The translations under genes were made by a program, and so were the position numbers. From Gnetum montanum (taxonomy: Eukaryota; Streptophyta; Gnetopsida; Gnetales; Gnetaceae): a DNA stretch of 64,000 nt. The notes beneath the pieces were generated by a model. The model made no database searches and was not told where the DNA came from. It worked only from the letters and a program-made list of their open reading frames with translations. Numbering within the stretch: position 1 is the first letter of the stretch; every line of letters begins with the position of its first letter. The stretch lies in the NCBI GenBank assembly GCA_015680685.1, contig MNCI01035040.1, positions 168,381 through 232,380 of the forward strand, in the 5' to 3' direction. This document shows, one piece after another, positions 26,501 through 38,500 of this stretch.

Positions 26501-29500
26501 TCAAATGCTACAACGGATTTCAGGACTAAACAAAAGAACTTCTTTTCATAAGCATTAGTCATTCAGTAATAGCTAAATGTTTTCCTTTTTCTTTTTCTTT
26601 TTCTTTTTTTTAACATTTGACTTGTGCACAAGTAAAATACGAACATAAGCTCATTGAATTGTACAAGAGGTCATAAGTTAAAAGGAGGACAATTATCAAA
26701 CAAATGATCTATTTAATAATATTTGTGTTACTTACTGATTCCAGAAGCTCAGAAACTCGTGACGTATATCCTGCAAGAGTAGTGACCCTCTTGTAAACCA
26801 GTATCAATTGACTAATTGCATCAGAAGAATTCTACAACCATAAAATTTCATTTTAATTAGGAAGTGCCTCAATGCCTAAAGTCTTTTCACAAAAACAAAA
26901 ATATTGATAAAATCTTAGACAGGGATTAAGTTCTCACTGTCAATAGGCGAATAGAACGAACGTATTCCCCTGTAGTTAAACTTGAACTAGCCTGTTTATC
27001 CATGAAATTGCAGCTATGTTAATGTATGTTTAATGGTATGAAGGACTATGTTATCCAATAAGGTTTTAGAAACTAGAAAGGCATATGTAATTAGATCAAC
27101 ATTAAAAAAATGTCACCAAACTGAACCATGTGAACAACTGCAAAACATATACATGTCTGTTTCCTTCTACTTATTAACATGCTGGCAATGCACAAAAACT
27201 ATTTAATTCCAATGGCTCAAACCTTATTAAAATAAAATGGTGCGGCAAAGACGCAAAACCCAATGACCGTGGCCATATACTTGACCAGGTAGCCATCTGC
27301 AATCTGTATGTTCAACAAAATTTAATGATCAATCATTCATTGCTATTATAAAAATATTAGATAATATTTGTTAAACTAAACATGTCTGTGCATTCAAATT
27401 TTAATGTTCAAATTATGAGAGCATGTTAACAGTAGCAAGTACACAAATTTACAGCACAAGTAGATTCCAACGCCATTAGATATAAACATTGAAAAAGTAA
27501 TGCTTCCTTTTTTGCCATGGAAGTTTAAACGATGTCAATTAACTTTGAAATGATGAGCCTTTTAATCTAGTTAGAATGTTGGATTATAAAGCTTCAGTGG
27601 ATAGTGTCTGATAGGACTTGGATTTTTGTATGTATTGATTTAAAGCCCATTTTTGGATTGTAGTTCATTTTGCTTCTGAAGTGTTCACTATTAAGGGTGA
27701 AACTCAGAAAACCATTATCCCTGCATGTTTGCTTTAACTATTATCATCATCATTGTAACACACTTTCTAACAGTGCAATTTGTTTTCTCTTTTGGCATAT
27801 ATCATCTTGGAGGTTTCAATAGTGGTCATTTTTACAGAATTATATGTAGTTCAAGTATGGTTGTGGTGCAAAATTTGGTTTTGTCAAGTTGTGGTATTGT
27901 TTTTATGGACTGAATGTGACTGTTAGGTGTGGACGTATGTGGTCATGTTATGTTTGAATTGAATGTGTTGTGCTTGCGACATGTGTTGGCTTAAGCTAGC
28001 CTAGATTTGTACATGTCTTCACAATGATGCTTGTTTGTGAGTCATAGCGTTGATAATATATCTTATGATTATGTGGTCCATGTGTTGCTTGATGGTATGG
28101 AGAGGGTATGACGGCATGGGCATGATCATGCTTAGTCTCTAGTTTGGCATGGATTTTTGTGCAGTTTGACCTTTCATAATATATATACATCGAGTGAATT
28201 ATTCTTAATGTATTTTCATGCACCACTGGCTTCTTAGTTTGCCATGCTCCCATTATGTTATTACTAGTGATCCTAAGCATCACTTTGTCCTAGCCAGGTG
28301 TGGTAGGGCAGGGTGTTACAATTATCCCAGCTTTGTCACAACAAAATGGGGTCAGCTACATGAATTCTCTTTCACTATTCGCCTCTATAAAGAACTAGAT
28401 CCTTCTCTATTTGCATTTTTTTCATATCATCTTTAATTGTTTGTCTTCGTGTCTTTTTTTTTTTTCTTTTAGGTAGCTTTCCTGGAGTTAGGCTTAACTG
28501 TTTCCTATGTTTCTGTTTCTATAATTCAAAATACATTGTACTTCATTTACAAGGCTTTATTCTAAATTTATATAGTGCTATTTGACTATAGCCGTGCTAC
28601 AAGATTCTGTTTATCTTAAACATTTGCATGTAGCTTTAACTGTCCTAGTCAGTCATCATGACTATTTGGGGAAATAGCATTCTCAAACAAGCAGAGACGG
28701 CTTATAGGCTAATATAAAACTTGGATGAGAGAAAGCTTAGACAATGAACAAGACTTACCTGAAACCTGGGAAATGCCATTGAGATTACAGATTGTTGGGC
28801 TCATAGAAATAAATGAAATTCTTGTTCACTCCAGAGTCATTATTTCGTGATATGTTTTGATATGATTGTTGATAGTAAAATTTAAAAATCAATATTTATT
28901 TTTATATCGACCTTTCCAAGGCCATTTTTCATAAAGTATTTGTTTTATGCAGAATAATTATTTGAAATAAATTAATTTCTAGAGGGAATATAATTATCTT
29001 AATTTACCTGCTGGAAAAATCTTTGCACTGCAGAGAGCTTTAAATGTCGTATCAACTTACATAAATGGTCATTTAGAAGTACACACTCTGTTTTACCTCC
29101 TGGTGGATCATTAAATGCTACTTCTTCAGCATGTGCAACAATCCTAAGGAAACATAATATCATCAGTTATTAACAATACTAAGAAAACAGCAAATTTTGT
29201 CTTTGAAATTCACACTTAAGAATATGGCTAGCAGGAAAGTAAGATTACACTGCCATAAGGAACCCACTTCCCACAGTTATTGGATCACCTTCCATGTGAA
29301 TATGGTTAATGTCAAGATTTTGGTGCTTAAAAAAGCAAAAATTGAGTGATATTTTCTTCAAGCGTTTCTAGCCACTAGAGCAATTCAGGTATGAAACTGT
29401 GTGATAAACTTAAGCAAAAGTTTTAGGCAAAATTCTGGCAAGATTCAGGCAAGCTCAGGCATCCAGTCTCCTCAAATTGAGACTTTCAATAGAAATTCAG

Positions 29501-32500
29501 GCATACAAGACATGTTCTCAAGGCATCAAGAGTGTCTACTCAATTGAGCCTTTACATGTTCTATATAAGTTCACTAGGGCTTGGGAGTGGAAACCTTCAT
29601 TTAATTTTAGAATAATGTGGCCCATCTACACGTTACAGTTAGATTTTTTAATCTTTAAGCAGCAACAAATCTTGACTCCTCACAAATTTTTTTTTATTAA
29701 AAAAAAACCCTTAATATGTTTGCTTTAAAAAAAAACAAACGAACATTGGTATAGTACAATCCATGTAATACCAAGACCGGAACTCTGGACCTCATACATA
29801 AGAAAACATGACTATGTTGGTGAACATCTCACATCTGATCATATTTTTTGACAATCCCTTTTTTGGGATGATGTGAGATTGAAGTATGTCTGTCTAGCAT
29901 TGTTCCTCTTCCATGGTGCTGTCTTTATCTTGGATGCCTGCTCCTTTAGTGCATAATCATACTGCACCTTCTCAGTCTTTTAACCTACGATAAAACTATA
30001 TTCATTTTGTTCAGTTCAAAATGCAACGTTAATTCAAAAAAAAAAAATTAAGGCCTTGAGGTATGTTGGTCTTTCTTCTATCTTTTATTTGTAGGGGTTC
30101 ACTATGTTGATTAAAACACTCAATCTCATATGTGCTTTCTTTAGCTTCAACATCTTTAGACACAAAATATTTTTATATTGCCTTCATCATAACATATATA
30201 CTTGCATGACTCTTCATAAGCAACAAATATCCATTTTCTCTTTTTTGAATCACATTTAGAGGATCTGAAATGCTCACCAAACATATGCAGCCAAAAGTTT
30301 TCAATGTGTTATAACTAGGCCTCCTTTAAACATAGTTGCATGGGATACCCTCTTGTGATTCCTTCTTCCTAATAGCAATTTGGCAATGTAATTTGACTCA
30401 ACAAACATTCTGTTATAATCAGATCTGAAAACACACTACAAATGCTCTAGAGAAATTATTAGAACCTTACAGATCTGAATAAATCATTAGAGGCAAAATA
30501 TTGCGCTGTAGCAGGTCAAGAAACACTATAAATCACTCTCAAAACGTTCTAAACTCTAGCAAACATTTGCTGTGATAACAAAATGAAAGCAGAATAAAAA
30601 CAGTAAAAATAGCACAAGAACACAGAGACTTATGTGGTTCGGGCCCTTTTTACCCTACTTACACAACAATGCTGATCTGTCTTCTATTCTTCTCAAATCT
30701 TTAGGACACAAGCTGTCCTTGTAACTTTTCCAAACACCCAATCTGTTATTCCAACAGATCTCAAATCAACACCAACAAGACTCACGTCTCCAAGGTAAAA
30801 CCTTGATACAATGCTTTCACTTCAAAGCACACCCTAAAGGCTACCCCAAGCCTTTCTATTTATGAAGAAACATGAGGACCAAACCCCAATCCTAATACAT
30901 ATGGGATAAAACACCAAGCGCCTCCTATTTATGAGGAAACATGAGGACCAAACCCCAATCCTAATAAATGTGGGATAAAACACATCCCCACATCAAATGC
31001 AACATAAAAGGAAATACAACAATCAATGTATTTGTCTTCATTTTTCCAACACATTTGGCAATCTCTAGGATTATATCAATTTTTTGCTAAGCAATGTCAT
31101 TTGATGTTGATTGTATCATCTGTTTGTGTTCATCACAAAAGCCTTTGATTGACTCATCATATTTCTTTGATTTTCTATCGAAACTGATTTTTAGCATGTG
31201 TTTTGAAGTTTGTGACTATAGACACCACCTCATCCTTGGAAGCTAACAAATAGCTCCACACATAGCCACTAAAGTCATTTACATGACCATAGTATATTTT
31301 GAAAATTTTATCATATGCATGGTGCCTATCACATCCAAATGAGTAATTTCAAGAACTTCTGACGATTCTTTCAGATCTGTTTGATAAGGTTCTTTTCTCT
31401 TCTTCATCTTCCCATGTTTGGGATGCATTTGAAATCCTACGTTGTACGTGTCTTCAAGTGGCAATTCAAACACTACAGTTTCAAGATACTAGTCTTGAAG
31501 ATGATGCAGACTTAAGTTCTATTGAAGATGATGCAGCACTCTGAAATATATAGTTCCATGTTTTGTGTCCAATATTAGTCTGATTTCAGTCTTGTTTGAT
31601 TCCCTATATGAAATTTCCAATCTCCATCCATACAGGGCTTCTTGAATCATTTACTCTAATACCATTTTTCAAAATTTTGGATTTTTGCAATTTTCAAAAA
31701 CCAGATAATTTTAGACAATTTTTTCTTCAAGAACTTCGGGCAATTACAGAAATATAGGTATGAAAAATGTGGTAAAACTCAAGCAAAATATTTCAGACAA
31801 AATGAAAGCAAGCTCTCATACTCAATCTCGTCAAATTCAGGCTTTCATAGAAATTTCCTGTCAACTTTCTCTTTGGTCGAACTTTACTATAGGATCATGA
31901 AGTCTCAATAAATACCACCTACCCCCTTTGCCACACTGCCACTGAAACCTTACAACACTTCACCTACCTCTATCCTTTCACTACCACCATCTAGAGGAGA
32001 TTTGGCATTCTGCCACCACTGCAACTTCACAGTGACTCCCTAGCTACTACTCTACTATGGCTGCTTTGGCGTACATGAAACAAGCAAGTTTTCTAGGTTG
32101 CGCAACTTAGACCTTTCGTGCAAATTTCGTTGCTCGCTAGGCGGTTGTGGAAGAAGGCCATTGCAATGATGGGGGTTACTCCCACTTATAAACCAAACTA
32201 TGATGGGTTTCAAAACAACCAAGTGTTGTGGGGCATGGTAGTGCAAGTGGGTTGTGGGGACCTCCTTCCTCTACTTGTTGGGGACCCTAACCTCTCAAAT
32301 GCCCTTTTCTACAAGCAGTGGAGAGGGGATTTTAACACCTTCTACAACGTTTGCATTGACCTCACGAAGTCGGCCATTATGGGGGTATCTAGGCTTGTTG
32401 GCAATAGGCAAGGTGGTGTTGCCTATAGGGTGCAGCCTACAAGATGTTAAGAGCTTCTTTGATGGACCTATGCCAAAGACAAGGAGTCACCAAGTGCCCA

Positions 32501-35500
32501 AATCTATACTCCCACAACTGTGGCAGGACACAACAGAGTTGGTTGAACGCTACTTTGTTCCATCTAGCAATGTGTGGAAGCTACAAGACCCCCATTTTGC
32601 TTTTTTCCACTGCTTGAAATTGGGGACACTAGTCAACTTGACTAAGTTTTTCTTGGCCTCCCTTAGACGAAAGTAGTGGGGATGCCATTCTAGCCTTATC
32701 CTTGCCCTCTGGTGGGCTATGCAGCTATTCGATTTGTCGTCGGCCAAACCATCCTCCTACACAATGGTTTATGAGCAATGATGAACTACGCAAGAGGGGG
32801 CATCCTCCTCTTCTACCCTTGTGAGAGTGAATGATGGGGGCAGCACAACATGGGTGGTTGAGTGTTCTGATTGGTAGGGTTCTACAATGGACTAGTAATC
32901 AAACCTTCGAGAGCAACTTCTACATGCTTAGGAGCAAATCCACTGGAAGCTATAGTCAAAGTTTGACATGGATCTCTTGAGGGCCACCACAAGAAGTAGA
33001 CTAGATGGGAGGCTAAGCTGCAAAGGCAGAAGCAAGAGGACCTAACAAGGACAAAATAGGAGAAGTTGCAACACAAAGCAACTACTAAGGAGAAAAGACA
33101 CCAAAGAGAGTTAAGGGATGCCGCCCTCAGAAGAACGCTAGAAGACCAACTTCATGAACAGATCAGGGAGGACTTGTGCAGGGAGGAGCAAGAGTGCCTC
33201 AAGAGAGAGGATGAGTAGAAGCAATGCACCCAAGCCTAGCTGGAGGAGCAACAAATGAGAATCCACTAGGATGCTACCCACAACTCTAATGTGCAACGAT
33301 GGCTACGTATGGGGAGGTGCCCATACATGGTTATGAGCATGAACCGAAATGTGGCATGGAATGCCTTGCATAAATTCATTCACACAACCTCTAGCAAGCT
33401 TCACCCCAACAAAGCCAAAAATCTAGTGGTCAAGGAGCGACAACAAAGGGAAGAACAGTACAAAGAGTTCCAAGAGGCTACGCCCTTTATGGCATTAGAA
33501 CATCATAGGGCTATTTTAGATGCTACCCACACACAGGAAAGGCCACATTGCCCCTGCACTAGGCTTCCACTACCCATGTGATGACGATAAGGTTTACAAG
33601 ATTCCAAAAAGGGTGTTCGGTGTGATCCACTCAATTTTTGGGATGGGGGTTTGAGAATCGGGACCCAAAGGCCCAAATGTTGAATGCTTTTGAGTGGATT
33701 CCTCCTACTAGGGGATGTTGTTTCTTTCTTTTTAATTCATGTTGTAAGGGGTTGCTTACCCCCCTTTCAGTTTTTTGGGGGGATCCCCGGCCCTCCCCAC
33801 CTGCCCCCAACACAACACACACACACACACACACACACACCCACCCCACCACAACCCTCTAACCTCTCTAAAAATAATTCAGTATGACCAATGTATCTCC
33901 AGTTAACTAGAAGCCCTGCTATTGAGAATTACATCATCTAAACCATGTGCCATGTAGAGCCAGGATAAGTTAAGTCCACCCTCCACTCTGCTCCAACTCT
34001 TTACATGTTTTGCAACACTGTTCTTGAAATGTTTTTCACCATTGTGTGTTTTGCACCTTCATGTTACCAAGAATTGGCTTCCTTAAATAGAAATGATATC
34101 ATTCATCTTAACAGGGATGTAACCAAACAAAACTCAACTTATAGACATGTCACATAGGATTGGTGTTAACCCTAGTAAATATGACCAAAGTCATCATTAT
34201 CATCATCCTAGGCTTGCCTTAAATACATGAAGTAGGTGGCTTTACAAGTACTCTTTAACCACCCACACCTATTAAGGACCATATCATCAATTACTCAAAG
34301 TTCCTTCATATTTTCCCTTACTGCATCCACCAATGTCCCTCCCTTCCCCCACTCCCAAAAAACACCCCCCAAAGAAGAATCATGTTAGTTAGTTTCCTTC
34401 AACTTTACCAAGAACCTTCTTCTAAAAGGGGAATTTCCTTTTCTATGGAAAATGCCTAAAGACTTGTACATAGATAAACTGTGAAAGATAAAATTTTCTA
34501 GGTTAGCGTTATAGCTAGGTTAGCGTTATAGCTCACCTAGAATTTATGAATGACTACCAAGCATTTCTTTACAGACGCCAAGAAATCAGATAAACTTTAC
34601 CCAAAGTATGGAGATGCCAATCCAAAGAAAATTGGTAGCATTTATTACATGTCAATGGTTACTGAGAAATTAGCCATTATAAATGCTGTAACACAACAGT
34701 TCATTGCCAATGAATTTTGTATTAACATCAGTGATCACTAGAATCTTTGCTTATATTGTTCAAACCCATTGCAACAAGCCCAAACTCTTCTGAGAAGCAA
34801 ACTAAACTCTAAAGCCAAAGCTTCTGCATCACTACAACTTTACTGTTGATCTATAACAATTGTCATAAGTCTAAGACGTTGGTAGTCAATTCCAAAATCC
34901 AATGGATCATCTAACATAAAAATGGTACTTAGTCAGAGAGGTAATATTTATAGATGCCAACCCATCACAAACTAGAGTTGCTTATGTAGACTTAGATATA
35001 GATAATTGGTCATTATTTTCAAAAAAAAAAACCTTTTTAAAATATCATCATTCAATATCTTAGAAGTTTGAAACAATAGCTTTAATCTCTCTTATCATCA
35101 AACGAGTTTGAAAAGAACTTGAGCTTTCCAACCCTATGTGACATCAATTCACTAATGCAGTTCATTATTGTTGTGGAAGCATTTTTACTTCTATCAGGTA
35201 TGACATATTGACTGTTGACATACTCACCAGAAGGATGATTGAGAACCATTAAGTGATGAAATCAAAAAATAAAATGTGCGACATCTTAGTCAGTGAATAA
35301 AAGGGGTCATTACCTAGAGGCTCAAAACTCATCCTACCAAGCAATCTCATTAAAAAAAAAGGAGGGGGGTGTGGGGAGAGGTGGGGTNATATTATTTAAA
35401 ACATTGCATAAATTCTTTTTTGAAAAAAAAAAACCTTCAATCAAGTTACAAAAACCTTTGGTGTGCATTTCTGAAATTTCCTGACAATGCTGCCTCCTGA

Positions 35501-38500
35501 GCTGTTAAAAGTGCAAGTGGAGGGCTTATGGCACGCAATATAGCTGAGGATAATACAAAATAACTGTATAAGGCAAATTGCCCCTTATATCTGTCAGAAA
35601 AGAAAGCACTTAAGTTAATAGTGGAGACTGCTTGAGTTTTCCTCCTTGTGGGTTCTGTGTCATATGTAAAATATAATGATCAGATACATGGAACCTACAT
35701 ACCCAATTGTTTTTGCAAGAGACCGGGTGAAAAAGATGACATCCATAACTGGCTTAAAGGTATAAGAATAGAGTTCACTTAGTGATGAACAGAACTTTGA
35801 AACATCCTCTGTAATACGCTGCAATGCCAGAGTTATATCAAAACACCTTTGAAAGAAAAATACTCAGAAACTTCAATATTGTACAATCATTACTTGAGAT
35901 CATTTAACAAGAACAACAGGCATACCTGATCTGGATTTGAGAGACCTCTTAAAATAGAGGCTGCATAATACACGTGATTAGTGAGATAAGCCTGGTGCAA
36001 ACGCTTTGTCAAAACCTCCTGGAATGAAAGGCTGATAGTTGTCTGAAAGACACATCAAAAACAATAAGACAGCTTGCTAACAAGTGTCGAAAAGGCGTTA
36101 AAAAAAGTAATAATATAAATTTTCATTAGATATCCTTGAATAAATATCAATGCTTAACACATTAGTCAAATAAAATGACTTCTAGAACAAGCAAGTTCAC
36201 ATTTAAAAAAATAAGAACTTATGAACATTCTTTTCTTACAAAACTGTCTTTTCTTTTTAAGGCAGTTTCCTAAACTATTTTATGAAACTTTGGTTAATAG
36301 TAATGATTCCTTTTGTTTTTGCCCTTTAAACACCATCAGCTGATCTGGTTGAAAAATCTAATAAAAACAACTAATTCATTTGATCAGATGTGTTTATACT
36401 TTATAAGATAATCAATCCAAAAATGCTGCTGCTCAATTTTTGATATGGAATTCAAACTGTATGAACTTGAAATTCCTCTTAGGTTTTTTGAATACCAATG
36501 GCTCAACTATACATCAAATTTTCACATGCATTCATTTTTAACATGTAGAAGCTTCATATACAGTTAGACTTTCATATGTTTACTACTTTAGGAATGGGAG
36601 TGTCCAATGCCCATATTCGGTAATCATTTCCTAAAAGTTGATTTTTTTGATATTCTGCAAACTTTAAACTTCAACTAGCTTTGGCAAAGCCTAGAGCTTC
36701 TACCATATTTAACAATCATAAACTTAAATTATATACATTGAAGAACGATAGCATCAGGTAGACTGCCAGCCATAGTAAGTCATCATCAACTCCTTCGTCT
36801 ATCTTAACAGTCAGCCCATCATAGATGGGCTGAAGGCACCAAGATGATAATGATAAACTTAAATCCAGAATCTGAAAATTGTGTTCTTGTATCACAGGCC
36901 AAAAAGTTGTAAAAAATATCATATTTAATTTAATGTTAGTGTTAAAGTAATAAGTTACTTAACTTTTCATAAAAATATAGTTTACAAAATTAAATGCAGA
37001 AAGAATAGCTCCAATTCCAATGCAATAGGAGTCACTTATTCATCAATGTTTTTTATGGTTGAAATGAAATCAATTAATTACCTAAATTATTTAAATTCTT
37101 CCTCTCACCACTAAATTGTTACACTTAAAAATGGTAATCCCTTTTCTGGACAATATAAAGAAAGGCATGCTTATTACCCGCATGGCTTTAAGACCACTGT
37201 TGACAGTTGCAGTTGGTATGGCTGTTAAGGCAAATGCCGCCAAGTAGTTAACAAAGGCTGGCCAATTCTGTGAAAAATACAGTTTGATTCAGAAACAAAA
37301 CAATGACATTTGAACATTAGAGATCTCCAAGGAAAGGCATAGCATGGAATTTAGCCATCTACCTTTGATATCAGTGCTTGAGCTATTTCCCCTTCTAAGG
37401 AAGAAATCCAATCTGCTTTTACAAAAGAATAAATGAGCGACATACAAATCTTTACAGACAAATGCATATTAACCAAAGTAGCTGTGTGATTCAATTATAT
37501 AAGGGCAAAGAAACATAAAGTTCAGAAATAATCCATGCATTACGCCTTGTATGTGAGACATGTAGAAGCAAGCAGGATTTATATGATTGAACATATATGA
37601 CGACTAATCTGTTAACAGGTCACAAGTGATGGCAATTTAATAATAATCAATTTGTGGATTAGTAGTTTTGTCTTGAAAACCGTGGTAATTCATGCATTCA
37701 GTAAAGGGCACTATTCCGAGTTTCAAAGGAAGCAATTGGAGCCAAGGAAAGTAAATACAATTAAGTACAACCTTGCATTTAGTAACAAAGCCTGCTGTTA
37801 TTGCAGCATCAAAATATATGATATTCAATCACCATTCAGATACAGGACACCGCAGAAATTGTTATAAAACTAATAAGAAGCATAAGGTTAATATTTTTTA
37901 CATTATAAAATCATTATAGGAATATTCATTTTATTGCCTCCATAATGCAAGACCATTGTTTTCTTGTTCCTGCAAATTCTTGCACTAGAGAAAAACGCAG
38001 TTTAGAATATCGTTCTCACTGCATGTTTAAAAAGCGGGTTTTATTATAAGGAGTTTAAGGTCAGCTTAACCTGACAACAATGTCCGACTATATAACAAGC
38101 ACGTCTGAATAAGAATCAAGAAAGCTTCCTTGGACCACAACCGCGGCACACACAGGTTCAATATCACCATCAGCCGCTTAGCAAATTTTATGTCCACTGC
38201 AACCTGAATTCAGAAAGCAGTCAACTAGTGTAAAATTTAAAATTCCACAAAAATTATGATGTAGCAAGACAACTCTGGACAACTAATTGGTGCCAGTTTC
38301 TGCTCATGCAACAATATGCTTAGGTAAAGGAATAGGGTGAGAAAATCCTTCTCACGTGTATTTGTGAAAAATTAGAAAACATTTAAAGACCGTCAACAAA
38401 TTGCCAGAAGAAATCACATACGAGAAATGCATACATGAAAAATTGTAACTAATTTTCCATGTAACCAGGACTAAACTAGAATCATCAGAGCCTGTCAGTC

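Larger units (their letters stand above)
29144..35455 (-). other. ABC transporter intron 7 (6.3 kb), transposon-filled
   Basis: The second largest intron. From right to left on the plus scale it holds: a G-rich tract with an N (35359-35388), a 17-bp tandem duplication (34498-34531), an (AC)n run (33812-33840), an L1-family 3' fragment (about 32080-33640), a copia integrase remnant split by a solo LTR (30060-31490), and plain sequence (29144-30050). The donor at 35455 and the acceptor at 29144 are canonical. Confidence 0.8.

Noticed and set aside
33631-33887. Open frames with His-Thr or Val-Cys repeats
   Set aside because: They are produced by the (AC)n microsatellite at 33812-33840.
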